A DNA stretch of 26,032 nt, from positions 1 through 26,032 of the forward strand of contig JAEEYJ010000145.1 of the NCBI GenBank assembly GCA_016291725.1, in the 5' to 3' direction. The stretch comes from Solobacterium sp. GTDB lineage: Bacteria; Bacillota_I; Bacilli_A; Erysipelotrichales; Erysipelotrichaceae. Under the pieces are notes generated by a model. It did no database searches, was not told the origin of the DNA, and saw only the letters and a program-made list of their open reading frames with translations. Below, piece after piece: positions 1 to 8,055 of the stretch. Every line of letters begins with the position of its first letter. Position 1 is the stretch's first letter. The translations under genes and the position numbers were made by a program.

Positions 1-4
1 ATCC

Positions 5-32
5 TTGTATATATCTTTGATTCTATTATAAC
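5..32 (+). promoter_or_regulatory. Candidate promoter upstream of the membrane metalloprotease gene
   Basis: The first 60 bases are much more AT-rich than the rest of the window. They hold TTGTAT (5-10), a 16-base spacer and TATAAC (27-32), which resembles a sigma-A promoter. The other clear promoters here also use a TTGTA-type -35. The same bases are open in reading frame 1 from the window edge to a TGA at 91-93, so they could instead be the tail of an upstream gene. The composition favours a promoter. Confidence 0.35.
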
Positions 33-89
33 CGAAAAGAAACTGCGGATTGAACAGGAATGTATGTCTGCTGTGGTAAAATTGACGGG

Positions 90-1181
90 ATGAAGAAGTA
101 TCTGTATTATACAGCGGTACTGGTGGGCACCATGACCTGTCTGGTGTGGGTGAACCTGAAAATCAGGCTCATCAGTTTTGCGGATCCGTTCGGATTGTAC
201 CTGGTGAAGCTGTGCAGTACGGTTGTTGGATTCATACTGTGCGAGCGGTTCCAGATTGCGCTGCACGAGGGCGGGCATCTGATTGCCGGGCTGCTGAGCG
301 GCTACCGGTTCATTTCCTACCGGGTAGGCCGTATGACGTGGATGATGCAGGACGGCCGGCTGGTGCGCAGGAACCTGAGTGTCGCCGGCACCGCCGGGCA
401 GTGCCTGCTGGAGTATCCGGGCGATTATGAAGATATGCCGGTGGTGCTCTACAATCTCGGCGGGGTCCTGATGAATCTTCTCAGTGCACTGATCTTTCTG
501 GCACTGGTGCCTGTCATCCGCTGGTATCCTCTGCAGGTATTCTGCGGCCTGATGGGGGCGTGCGGCGTATTCCAGGCGCTGATGAACGGAATTCCCTACC
601 AGTCGAAGATCATAGCGAACGACGGGGCGAACCTGATGTCGCTGAGGAACAATCCGGCTGCGAGGTATGCTTTCCGCTCTGTCCTGGCGGTCAATGCCCG
701 GCTCAGCGAGGGGGTACCGTATCAGGAAATCCCGGATGAGCTGTTCCGGAACAGGGCGGAAGGCAGTAAGGACAACACGCTCTGTGAATCCCTCCGGGTT
801 TCCCAGGCAGGCTGCCTGATGGGTGCCGGCAGACGGAAAGAAGCCAAGGCACTGATGCAGGAGCTGGTGGACGGAGGCAGGATCCTCGGCCTGCATGCGG
901 CAGTGTTCCGGGCGGACCTGTACTGCCTGCACATGCTGGACAACGAGGATGTACCGGAGATCCTGGACGCAGACCGGAAGCTCTATATGCAGATGAAGGA
1001 TGACCCATCCATCATCCGTACCCTGTATGCCGAAGCACTGATGAAGAAGGATGAAGAGAACGCACGGACACTGAAGGAGCGGTTTGAACGGATTGCCGCT
1101 CAGTATCCGTACGTTCAGGATATAATGATGAACAGAACGATGATGGAAGATCTGGAAAGGCGGTGGGCGGACAGTGAGTGA
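90..1181 (+). CDS. M50-like membrane zinc metalloprotease with helical C-terminal domain
   Basis: This is a predicted integral membrane protein of 363 residues. Membrane segments lie near residues 5-23, 36-69, 119-143 and 148-167. The second segment carries HEGGH (59-63), the zinc-binding HExxH of site-2-protease-like (M50) peptidases. A later NDG (177-179) sits where M50 enzymes place their third zinc ligand, in an LDG-type motif. The C-terminal half (about 190-363) is soluble, helical and rich in Ala, Leu, Arg and Glu, and looks like TPR-type repeats. The substrate is unknown. I chose the ATG at 90 because it begins MKK before a membrane segment. An in-frame ATG at 60 adds ten residues but has AGGA only one base upstream. 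The gene overlaps the next gene by 8 bases, so the two are probably co-translated. Confidence 0.7.
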   Translation: MKKYLYYTAVLVGTMTCLVWVNLKIRLISFADPFGLYLVKLCSTVVGFILCERFQIALHEGGHLIAGLLSGYRFISYRVGRMTWMMQDGRLVRRNLSVAGTAGQCLLEYPGDYEDMPVVLYNLGGVLMNLLSALIFLALVPVIRWYPLQVFCGLMGACGVFQALMNGIPYQSKIIANDGANLMSLRNNPAARYAFRSVLAVNARLSEGVPYQEIPDELFRNRAEGSKDNTLCESLRVSQAGCLMGAGRRKEAKALMQELVDGGRILGLHAAVFRADLYCLHMLDNEDVPEILDADRKLYMQMKDDPSIIRTLYAEALMKKDEENARTLKERFERIAAQYPYVQDIMMNRTMMEDLERRWADSE

Positions 1182-2139
1182 TACGCTGTATTATGTAATA
1201 CCCTGCTACAACGAGGAGGCGGTTCTGCCGGAGACGGCAAAGCGCCTGGAAGAAAAGATGAATGATCTGATCCGCAGGGATATCATCCGGCAGGACAGCC
1301 GGGTGGTCTTTGTGAACGATGGCTCCAAGGACAGTACCTGGGATGTCATTGTGCGCCTTCATGAAGGGAATCCGCTCTTCTCCGGCATCAATCTGTCCCG
1401 CAACCGCGGCCATCAGAACGCATTGCTGGCAGGCATGATGACCGTGGCGGAGTACGCGGACATGATCATATCGATGGACGCAGACCTGCAGGACGATATT
1501 CATGCCTGCGATGAGATGATTGCGAAGTACTACGAAGGCTGCGACATTGTATACGGTGTGCGCAGTGCGCGGAAGAAGGATACGTTCTTCAAGCGCTTTA
1601 CAGCCCAGTCGTTCTACCGTACGATGGACCGTCTCGGCGCAAAGACCGTGTACAACCACGCAGACTACCGTTTGATGAGCCGCAGGGCCGTACAGGCGCT
1701 GGGAGAGTTCCGTGAGGTCAATCTGTTCCTCAGGGGCATGGTGCCGCTGCTCGGCTTCCGTACGGATACGGTGTACTACGAGCGCGGGGAGCGTTTTGCG
1801 GGTGAAAGCAAGTATCCGCTGAAGAAGATGGTTTCCTTCGCAGTGGAGGGCATTACTTCTCTGTCGACGACACCGCTGCGGATGATCTCCTGGTCCGGGT
1901 TCTTCATCTTCCTGGTGAGCCTGATCATCCTGGTCTATTCTCTGGTCCGGCACTTTACCGGCCATACGGTCGTAGGCTGGACGTTCCTGGCTGTGTCCAT
2001 CTGGGGCATCGGCGGCCTGATCCTGCTGTCGCTCGGCATCATCGGGGAATACGTCGGGAAGATCTATCTGGAGACCAAGCAGCGTCCGCGGTACATCGTG
2101 GAGGAATACCTCGATGATGCCCATGGATACCGGCTGTAA
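1174..2139 (+). CDS. GT2 family glycosyltransferase, polyprenyl-phosphate type
   Basis: This 321-residue protein has a family 2 glycosyltransferase domain (about 5-230) followed by two membrane segments (about 240-259 and 267-292). Visible motifs are IPCYNEE (9-15), NDGSKD (48-53) and the metal- and nucleotide-binding DADLQDD (102-108). This layout matches the GtrB/DPMS-like enzymes that move a hexose from a nucleotide sugar onto a polyprenyl phosphate at the inner membrane face. The sugar cannot be read from sequence. The start is GTG at 1174, 8 bases inside the preceding metalloprotease gene. No terminator follows before the rpsF promoter. Such enzymes often supply lipid-linked sugar for decorating cell-wall polymers, but no flippase or acceptor transferase is visible nearby. 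Confidence 0.88.
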   Translation: MSDTLYYVIPCYNEEAVLPETAKRLEEKMNDLIRRDIIRQDSRVVFVNDGSKDSTWDVIVRLHEGNPLFSGINLSRNRGHQNALLAGMMTVAEYADMIISMDADLQDDIHACDEMIAKYYEGCDIVYGVRSARKKDTFFKRFTAQSFYRTMDRLGAKTVYNHADYRLMSRRAVQALGEFREVNLFLRGMVPLLGFRTDTVYYERGERFAGESKYPLKKMVSFAVEGITSLSTTPLRMISWSGFFIFLVSLIILVYSLVRHFTGHTVVGWTFLAVSIWGIGGLILLSLGIIGEYVGKIYLETKQRPRYIVEEYLDDAHGYRL

Positions 2140-2146
2140 AATCCTG

Positions 2147-2175
2147 TTGTAAAACATAGAACAAAACTGTATAAT
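2147..2175 (+). promoter_or_regulatory. Strong sigma-A promoter for rpsF-ssb-rpsR
   Basis: TTGTAA (2147-2152), a 17-base spacer and a perfect TATAAT (2170-2175) predict transcription from about 2182. It lies in the 113-base gap after the glycosyltransferase gene and is the best-formed promoter in the window. Confidence 0.85.
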
Positions 2176-2183
2176 CGTAGGGC

Positions 2184-2224
2184 GGGCAGACAGAAGATCT
2201 GTTCTGCTCCTTGCCGGAAACGGC
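2184..2224 (+). promoter_or_regulatory. Structured 5' leader of rpsF, possible S6:S18 autoregulatory RNA
   Basis: The leader begins almost at the predicted start of transcription and folds into two hairpins. The first pairs 2184-2193 with 2199-2209, with a five-base loop and one bulged U at 2203. The second is GCCG-GAAA-CGGC (2213-2224), capped by a GNRA tetraloop and containing CCG. No U-run follows, so this is not a terminator. Many bacteria carry an rpsF leader RNA with a conserved CCG that binds the S6:S18 complex. Assigning this leader to that class is inference, because I could not match the full consensus. Confidence 0.4.
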
Positions 2225-2252
2225 CGTATAGACCAGAAGGAGGTGTACAAAA

Positions 2253-2567
2253 ATGAAAAAGTATGAAGTCATGTACATCATCAACGCGGTGGTTGAGGAA
2301 GAGGACCGGAAGAATCTGATCGAGAATCTTGCGAAGATCATCACTGATGAAGGCGGAAAGGTCACAAAGACCGATGAGTGGGGCATGCGCGATTTTGCGT
2401 ATCCCATCGACCACATGACAAAGGGCTACTATGTCGTCGTCTCGTTTGAGGCAGAAAACGCAGCTGTGGCGGAGTTTGATCGTCTGATGGGCATCAATCC
2501 GAACGTAGTACGTTATCTGATCACCAGGGCGGAAGAGCTCGAAGCTTCTCAGGGAGCGAAGAAATGA
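2253..2567 (+). CDS. rpsF: 30S ribosomal protein S6
   Basis: This 104-residue protein is a full-length S6, with the characteristic start MKKYEVMYII and the conserved segment around WGMRDFAYPI (about 48-57). S6 binds the 16S rRNA platform as a heterodimer with S18, which is encoded two genes downstream. The start is fixed by a near-perfect AAGGAGGT (2237-2244) eight bases upstream. The stop overlaps the ssb start in an ATGA, which suggests translational coupling. It is the first gene of the rpsF-ssb-rpsR operon and is preceded by a structured leader that may allow autogenous control. Confidence 0.97.
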   Translation: MKKYEVMYIINAVVEEEDRKNLIENLAKIITDEGGKVTKTDEWGMRDFAYPIDHMTKGYYVVVSFEAENAAVAEFDRLMGINPNVVRYLITRAEELEASQGAKK

Positions 2568-3037
2568 TCAACCGTGTTGTTCTTGTCGGACGCCTGACCA
2601 AGGACGTTGAAGTGCGCAAGACATCAGCCGGGCTATCCGTTGCGTCGTTCACCGTTGCGTGCGACAGACGGGGCAGCCGGGATCAGAACGGTCAGAAGAC
2701 CACTGATTTCATCAACTGCGTTGCCTGGCGCCAGACTGCGGATTTCCTGGGCCAGTATGCCCGCAAGGGTGCGCTGGTAGGCGTGGATGGAAAGATCCAG
2801 ACAAGAAACTATGATGACCGTGACGGGAAGAAAGTGTATGTGACGGAAGTGCTGGCGGACAGCGTACAGCTGCTGGAAAGCCGGAATGCGTCGCAGGCCC
2901 GTCAGCCGCAGGACAATTACGGGTCCTATGACAACAGTTACGGACGCGGATACGGCACGTATGAAGAGCCGGTCAGCGCCGAGGACTTCAATACCGGACC
3001 CGCGCTGGACATTTCCAGCGATGACCTGCCGTTTTAA
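2564..3037 (+). CDS. ssb: Single-stranded DNA-binding protein
   Basis: This 157-residue protein has an N-terminal OB fold (about 1-105) with MINRVVLVGRLTKD at its start and the typical segment FINCVAWRQTADF. A flexible linker rich in Gln, Tyr, Gly and Asn follows. The protein ends in the acidic tip SSDDLPF, which recruits replication and repair partners. It coats single-stranded DNA at the fork and works with the DnaB helicase encoded further along the window. It sits between rpsF and rpsR as in most Bacillota, overlapping rpsF by 4 bases and ending 18 bases before rpsR. Confidence 0.97.
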   Translation: MINRVVLVGRLTKDVEVRKTSAGLSVASFTVACDRRGSRDQNGQKTTDFINCVAWRQTADFLGQYARKGALVGVDGKIQTRNYDDRDGKKVYVTEVLADSVQLLESRNASQARQPQDNYGSYDNSYGRGYGTYEEPVSAEDFNTGPALDISSDDLPF

Positions 3038-3055
3038 GAGAAATGGAGTGAGATT

Positions 3056-3286
3056 ATGGCATACAAAAAGCAGAGAACAGGCGGAAGAAAGGTTTGCTAC
3101 TTTACCAAGAACCACATCACGTATATTGATTACAAGGATGTCGAGCTTCTGAAAAAGTTCATTGCCCCGAACGGCAAGATTCTTCCGAGGCGTGTGACAG
3201 GCACAAAGGCAAAGTACCAGCGGATGCTGGCGGTTGCCATCAAGCGTGCCCGCCAGATGGCGCTTCTGCCTTACGTAGCAGACTGA
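3056..3286 (+). CDS. rpsR: 30S ribosomal protein S18
   Basis: This 76-residue protein is a full-length S18, with the signature RKVCYFTKN near the N-terminus, the core [11 protein letters not shown] and the ending [10 protein letters not shown]. The single Cys in VCYF indicates the form without a zinc-ribbon CxxC pair. S18 pairs with S6 on the small-subunit platform. A GGAGTGA ribosome site lies just upstream of the ATG. It is the last gene of the operon, and a strong terminator starts on the base after its stop codon. Confidence 0.97.
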   Translation: MAYKKQRTGGRKVCYFTKNHITYIDYKDVELLKKFIAPNGKILPRRVTGTKAKYQRMLAVAIKRARQMALLPYVAD

Positions 3287-3312
3287 CCGTACTGAAACAG
3301 TACGGTTTTTTT
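3287..3312 (+). terminator. Rho-independent terminator after rpsR
   Basis: A perfect 8-bp stem CCGTACTG / CAGTACGG with an AAA loop is followed by seven T residues (3306-3312). It ends the rpsF-ssb-rpsR operon. Confidence 0.93.
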
Positions 3313-3322
3313 ATGCTATAAT
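3294..3322 (+). promoter_or_regulatory. Extended -10 promoter for yybS-gdpP-rplI-dnaB
   Basis: TGC followed by a perfect TATAAT (3317-3322) forms an extended -10. With a 17-base spacer the -35 would be GAAACA (3294-3299), which keeps only the ACA half and lies inside the rpsR terminator hairpin. An extended -10 commonly tolerates a weak -35. Confidence 0.65.
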
Positions 3323-3355
3323 GTTTGCATTACCTTCAGGGAAGATGTTTTTGTA

Positions 3356-4300
3356 ATGAGAAACGATGTAAGAAGACTGACAGACGGAGCCATGATGATG
3401 GCCATTGTGGGCGTCATCCTGATGATCAACCGGCAGACAGGCGGCCTGTTTGACGGTATGTTCATCTTTGCCTATCCGCTTCCGATGCTGTTCTATGCAG
3501 CGAAATACGGGCTCAGGGATTCTCTGGTGACCTTTGCGGGAATCGTTCTGCTGTCGTTCATACTGTCCACACCGCAGATGATGTTCTATGTAGCATCCGA
3601 GTCACTGATCGGTCTGGTGTACGGGCAGGGTGTGCGCAGGAAGTCGGACAGGCACCGTCTGGTGATCATTACCTGTGTCATGGCTGTGGTGATCAATGTC
3701 GTGGATACACTGGTTCTGGCGAAAGTGTTCGGCTATGATCTGGCGGCGGAAGCGGCGGAGTATTCACGGATCCTGACAGACGCCCTGGTGAAGACCGGGC
3801 AGACAATGGACGCGGGTGTCGATACGGCGCAGCTGTTCCTCAATGTCCTGATGACGTCGGTGGTGCTGACCGGCGCACTGCAGGCGGTGGTGACGCATTT
3901 CCTGGCTGTGATCATGCTCCGGAGGCTGCACATAGATATGGCGCCTTCGGTGTCGGTGGCGCAGTACTATCCGCCGAAGTGGAGCGGGTATCTGGGCATT
4001 GCGGGCTTCTTTATGTACATCTATGCGCTGAGGAATACGGTTGTGTCGGAAACGGTGCAGAATGTGATGCAGAGTGTGGGTATGGCCGGTGTGGTATACC
4101 TGTGCATCTATGGAATGATTGCCATCATGGTGTTTCTTGCGGTGCGCAACGGCGGCAGGGGAAAGGCAATCTACGGGATCGCTGCACTGCTGCTTCTGAT
4201 GATTGCGGTGATGCCGGTGGCTATGCTGGGCTTCCTGTATATTACGACGGAATTCCATAAGAGAATGTTGGGAGATCACTATGCTGCAAAAACTCAATAA
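3356..4300 (+). CDS. yybS: DUF2232 (YybS-like) integral membrane protein
   Basis: This 314-residue polytopic membrane protein has roughly seven or eight hydrophobic segments, a typical DUF2232/YybS length and topology. Its molecular function is not established. Assignment rests on hydropathy, the N-terminal pattern LTDGAMMMAIVGV, and position immediately before gdpP, rplI and dnaB, as yybS is in Bacillus subtilis. A GGGAAG site lies about 11 bases before the ATG. It ends 20 bases inside gdpP, so the two are probably co-translated. A role linked to c-di-AMP or envelope physiology is suggested only by the neighbourhood. Confidence 0.8.
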   Translation: MRNDVRRLTDGAMMMAIVGVILMINRQTGGLFDGMFIFAYPLPMLFYAAKYGLRDSLVTFAGIVLLSFILSTPQMMFYVASESLIGLVYGQGVRRKSDRHRLVIITCVMAVVINVVDTLVLAKVFGYDLAAEAAEYSRILTDALVKTGQTMDAGVDTAQLFLNVLMTSVVLTGALQAVVTHFLAVIMLRRLHIDMAPSVSVAQYYPPKWSGYLGIAGFFMYIYALRNTVVSETVQNVMQSVGMAGVVYLCIYGMIAIMVFLAVRNGGRGKAIYGIAALLLLMIAVMPVAMLGFLYITTEFHKRMLGDHYAAKTQ

Positions 4301-6263
4301 TACAATGAAGACGCTTCTGCTGATCATTGCCGTGGAGGCAGTGCTGATCTTCGGCTATATGTTCTTTACGGGCAAGCAGGAGATGTTGATTCCGGCTGTG
4401 CTGGTTGTCTTTGTCGAATGCCTGATCGTAATCTATGCGTTCGAGCGCTTCCGGGCATTGTCCGAGGAGAATTCCTCCGGTCTGGAGAACATGCTGGGCA
4501 GGGTTGCGGCAGAAGGCTATCTGTACGGCGGTGTCGGTCTGGTGACCTATGACAGCGACCATATCATTACGGCAATGAGCGATCTGTTCAAGCAGAGAGG
4601 GATCGAGCGCATCGGAATCAAGCTGCTGGAGTGGCTGCCGGAGTGCGAGCGGCTGATCTCCAAGGGTGAAGAAACAGCGACGGTGGCAATCGGCGACAGT
4701 CTGTTTGAAGTAACCCGGGTGGAGAACGAGCCGGTGCTGCTGTTCCGGGACATCAGTACGCTGGAACGCTACCGTATGGCCTATCTGGAGGAACGTCCGG
4801 TCATCGGTCTGGCGAACCTGGACAACTATGAAGAGAGTACGCAGTATGAGGATGAGTCCGTTGTATCGGCCATCAGTGTCGCTGTACGTTCCCCTTTGAC
4901 GGAATACTGCCACGAGCACGGCATTCTGATCCGCAGGCTGAACAACTACCGGTACATGCTTCTGCTGAACGAGAAGATCTACAATGAACTGAAGGAAGAC
5001 CGTTTCTCCGTGCTGAACCGCGTACGCCGTTCGGCACAGAAGCAGGATGTTTCCGTAACGCTGTCCCTGGCCTTTGCCAAGGGTACCAGCAATTACGAGG
5101 AACTGGATGAAATGGCGACCGGACTGATGGATCTGGCCCAGTCCCGGGGCGGTGACCAGGTGGCTGTTCAGACGGCCGGTGAGGAAGTCGAGTACTTCGG
5201 CGGTGCGTCGGAAGCGACGGAAAAGCGCAGCCGGGTCAGGGTGCGTGTCATGGCCCATACACTGCGTGAGCTGATTGTACGTTCGTCCAACGTGATCGTA
5301 GTCGGCCACCGGGAACAGGACTTTGACTGCTTGGGCGCTGCCATCGGTGTTGCCGGCATTGCCCGTGCGCTGCGCCGTCCGGTATGTGTGATCGAGCGCA
5401 CCGGCGGTGTTGAAGAAAAGCTGAAGGCAGTCGTAGACAGCAGATATGATGAACTGGCTGCCGGTCTGAACTTTGTGACGGAGAGCGAGGCGCTCAACCA
5501 GCTGCAGTCCAAGAGTCTGGTGATTATGGTGGACCACCACAACATCCGTACATCCAACGGTGCGAAGGTACTGGAAGCGGCAAAGAAGATTGTTGTGCTG
5601 GACCACCACCGCAGGAGCACCGAAATGGGCGTCAAGCCGGTTCTGATGTACATAGAAGCCGGTGCGAGCAGCGCGGTGGAGCTGATTACGGAGCTGATGC
5701 CGTACATTACCAACCAGGTACGGCTCAGTGAGCTGGAAGCTACCATCATGCTGGGCGGTATGATCGTGGATACGGATTTCTTCCGTGTGCGGACCGGAGC
5801 GCGTACGTATGAGGCGGCGAGCTATCTGCGCAAGATGGGCGCGGATCCGGGCAAGGCCAACGACTTCCTGAAGGAAGACTATGATGAATTCATGCGCCGC
5901 AACAGCATTATGATGCTGGCGCAGAACTATACAGACCACATTCTGATCGTACCGGCGGAAGGGGTGCATGCCAGCCGTTCCATGATCTCGCAGGTGGCGG
6001 ACCGCCTTCTGAAGGTGAAGAACGTGGATGCAGTGTTCGTGATCGCGGAGACCGGACCGGATGAGATTTCGGTCAGTGCGCGCTCCAACGGACGGATCAA
6101 TGTACAGGTTGTCATGGAAGGCATGGGCGGCGGCGGTCATATGACGGCTGCGGCTGTACAGCGGGCAAAGACGAATGTGGCGGATCTCAAGGGTGAGCTT
6201 GAGGCAAAGCTGAAGGTGTATTTGCAGGAGGAATCAGGATATGAAGGTAATACTGAAAACTGA
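4281..6263 (+). CDS. gdpP: Cyclic-di-AMP phosphodiesterase GdpP
   Basis: This protein of 660 residues has almost the same length as B. subtilis GdpP/YybT. It has two N-terminal membrane segments (about 9-29 and 35-54), a PAS-like sensor (about 75-160), a degenerate GGDEF domain (about 170-300) and a DHH/DHHA1 phosphodiesterase. Metal-binding residues are present: H343, D347 and D349 in GHREQDFD, DHH at 418-420, DHH at 441-443, and D497 in IVDTDFF. The DHHA1 motif GGGGH is at 616-620. The enzyme hydrolyses c-di-AMP to pApA at the membrane and so affects potassium balance and cell-wall stress. A GGGAG site precedes the ATG, and the 3' end overlaps rplI by 23 bases. Confidence 0.96.
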   Translation: MLQKLNNTMKTLLLIIAVEAVLIFGYMFFTGKQEMLIPAVLVVFVECLIVIYAFERFRALSEENSSGLENMLGRVAAEGYLYGGVGLVTYDSDHIITAMSDLFKQRGIERIGIKLLEWLPECERLISKGEETATVAIGDSLFEVTRVENEPVLLFRDISTLERYRMAYLEERPVIGLANLDNYEESTQYEDESVVSAISVAVRSPLTEYCHEHGILIRRLNNYRYMLLLNEKIYNELKEDRFSVLNRVRRSAQKQDVSVTLSLAFAKGTSNYEELDEMATGLMDLAQSRGGDQVAVQTAGEEVEYFGGASEATEKRSRVRVRVMAHTLRELIVRSSNVIVVGHREQDFDCLGAAIGVAGIARALRRPVCVIERTGGVEEKLKAVVDSRYDELAAGLNFVTESEALNQLQSKSLVIMVDHHNIRTSNGAKVLEAAKKIVVLDHHRRSTEMGVKPVLMYIEAGASSAVELITELMPYITNQVRLSELEATIMLGGMIVDTDFFRVRTGARTYEAASYLRKMGADPGKANDFLKEDYDEFMRRNSIMMLAQNYTDHILIVPAEGVHASRSMISQVADRLLKVKNVDAVFVIAETGPDEISVSARSNGRINVQVVMEGMGGGGHMTAAAVQRAKTNVADLKGELEAKLKVYLQEESGYEGNTEN

Positions 6264-6684
6264 TGTAAAGAAGGTCGGCAGGAAAGGCGAAATCGTGGAA
6301 GTGTCGGACGGATACGCGCGCAATTTCCTGATTGCGAGAGGTCTGGCGGTTCCTTCCACGGACCGGAGTCTGGAGATTCTGGCCGAGCAGAAGGCGCAGG
6401 AGAAGGCAGAGGATGCTGCCCGGCGTGCAGAAGCGCAGCAGCTGGCGAAGGAGCTGGAAGACCGTTACTTTGATTTCTATGTCAAGGCCGGTGCGGACGG
6501 CAAGGTGTTCGGTTCGGTTTCCACCAAGCAGATCGCGGAAGAGCTGAACCGGAACGGCATCAAAGTGGACAAGCGCAAGTTTGTAGATACCGAGCCGGTA
6601 GCGGCGCTCGGTGTGACCAAGGTCCGGGTGGATCTCTACAAAGGTGTGATCGGGACGGTCAACTGCCGTCTGAAGGAGAAATAG
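6241..6684 (+). CDS. rplI: 50S ribosomal protein L9
   Basis: This 147-residue protein is a full-length L9. The N-terminal RNA-binding domain carries MKVILKTDVKKVGRKGE and DGYARNFLI. A long charged connecting helix (about 45-75) leads to the C-terminal domain. L9 binds 23S rRNA at the base of the L1 stalk. The ATG is preceded by CAGGAGGAA and lies 23 bases inside the end of gdpP. The gene is one base short of touching dnaB, as in other Bacillota. Confidence 0.97.
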   Translation: MKVILKTDVKKVGRKGEIVEVSDGYARNFLIARGLAVPSTDRSLEILAEQKAQEKAEDAARRAEAQQLAKELEDRYFDFYVKAGADGKVFGSVSTKQIAEELNRNGIKVDKRKFVDTEPVAALGVTKVRVDLYKGVIGTVNCRLKEK

Positions 6685-6685
6685 A

Positions 6686-8047
6686 ATGCCTGCGGGAATG
6701 ATGCCTGCAGCGCCCGAAGCAGAAGCGAGCCTGCTGGGAACGATGATGCTGTATCCTTCTTCGGCGCGGATTGCGCTGGAGGAAGGGCTCAGTGAAGATG
6801 ATTTTTTCCAGGAAGCGAACCGGAAGATTTTTCTTGCGGTTGAATCGCTGTACCGGGAGGGCACCCATGTCGATCTAACGACGGTTGTGACCCGGCTGAG
6901 GGACAGGAACCAGCTGGATGCGGTCGGCGGCTTTGAATATCTCAGTGCGCTGAGTGAGGCGGCTGTTACCAGCGCAAACACCAAGGATTATGTGGAACTG
7001 GTCCACGAGAAAGCCGTGATGCGGAAGATGATCGAAGCTGCCCAGCAGATCATGCAGGACGGCTTCGAAGGGCAGAGCGATGTGGACGGGTACCTGGACG
7101 GGGCGGAAAAAGCCGTACTGGAAATCTCCAGAGGAAGACGGACCGCACCGTTCCTGACACCGGACGAAGTCTTTTCCGGCGTACTGACCAAAGTACGGAA
7201 GATGAGCGAGAGCGGTTCGACGATTACAGGACTCGGTTCGGGTTTCCGGGACTTCGACCGGATCACGCACGGTTTCCAGCGGGGCGATCTGGTGATTCTG
7301 GCGGCCCGTCCTTCCATGGGAAAGACAGCCGTTGCGCTGAATATGGCACTGCAGACAGCGGACCGCAACCGCAATGAAGGCGCAGTTGCGATCTTCTCGC
7401 TGGAGCAGCCCGCTGAACAGATCGGCATGCGACTGCTCAGTGCCAGAAGCCGGGTGGACGGCGATCACATCAAGACCGGTCGTCTGAGCAATGATGAATG
7501 GAACGCGGTCAATGAAGCGACCGTGGATCTGAAGAATCTGAATCTTTACATTGAAGACTCCTCAACGATCAAAGTGCCGGAGATGTTCAGCAAATGCAGG
7601 CAGCTGCAGGCGGACAAAGGGCTGGCCATGGTCGTGGTGGACTACCTCCAGCTGATTACCGGTTCCTCCCGCGGACGGGATGTGAACCGCCAGCAGGAAG
7701 TGTCTGATATCTCCCGGAGCCTGAAGGCACTGGCCAGAGAACTGAATGTTCCTGTCCTGGCGCTTTCCCAGCTGTCCCGCGGTGTGGAATCCCGCACGGA
7801 CAAACGGCCGATGCTCAGCGACCTGCGTGAATCAGGCGCGATCGAGCAGGACGCGGACATTGTACTGATGCTGTACCGGGAAGCGTATTATAACGAAGAA
7901 GCCAGAACACAGGCGCAGGAGAACAACTCCGAACAGCTGGAAGTCATCATCGCCAAGCACAGAAACGGTGAAACAGGAAGATTCTTCCTGGCCTTTGAAG
8001 GCGCTACGAATGCCTGCATGAACTATGCAGCGCCTTACAGTGGGTGA
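6686..8047 (+). CDS. dnaB: Replicative DNA helicase DnaB (DnaC of Bacillus)
   Basis: This is a 453-residue full-length replicative helicase. The N-terminal helical domain (about 8-110) carries EAEASLLG, and a linker leads to a RecA-type ATPase. Walker A is ARPSMGKT (207-214) and Walker B ends at D319-Y320. SQLSR (361-365) and RESGAIEQDAD (381-391) follow. R426 in KHRNGETG is in the arginine-finger position. It unwinds duplex DNA as a hexamer at the fork. AAGGAG precedes the ATG. The stop lies 8 bases before the preferred start of the next gene. Confidence 0.97.
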   Translation: MPAGMMPAAPEAEASLLGTMMLYPSSARIALEEGLSEDDFFQEANRKIFLAVESLYREGTHVDLTTVVTRLRDRNQLDAVGGFEYLSALSEAAVTSANTKDYVELVHEKAVMRKMIEAAQQIMQDGFEGQSDVDGYLDGAEKAVLEISRGRRTAPFLTPDEVFSGVLTKVRKMSESGSTITGLGSGFRDFDRITHGFQRGDLVILAARPSMGKTAVALNMALQTADRNRNEGAVAIFSLEQPAEQIGMRLLSARSRVDGDHIKTGRLSNDEWNAVNEATVDLKNLNLYIEDSSTIKVPEMFSKCRQLQADKGLAMVVVDYLQLITGSSRGRDVNRQQEVSDISRSLKALARELNVPVLALSQLSRGVESRTDKRPMLSDLRESGAIEQDADIVLMLYREAYYNEEARTQAQENNSEQLEVIIAKHRNGETGRFFLAFEGATNACMNYAAPYSG

Positions 8048-8055
8048 TACAGTCC

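Noticed and set aside
1..93. Tail of an upstream gene open from the window edge to TGA at 91
   Set aside because: Only 30 codons, strongly AT-rich and with promoter-like elements. It cannot be told from chance without the sequence to the left.
1012..2250. Minus-strand open frame of 412 codons opposite the glycosyltransferase and the rpsF leader
   Set aside because: It would cover a strong plus-strand promoter and leader, and its product shows no recognisable family.
4242..6140. Long open frame on the minus strand opposite gdpP (632 codons)
   Set aside because: It lies wholly opposite a well-recognised gene. Its product is rich in His, Gln and Arg with no recognisable domain, typical of a shadow frame from codon bias.
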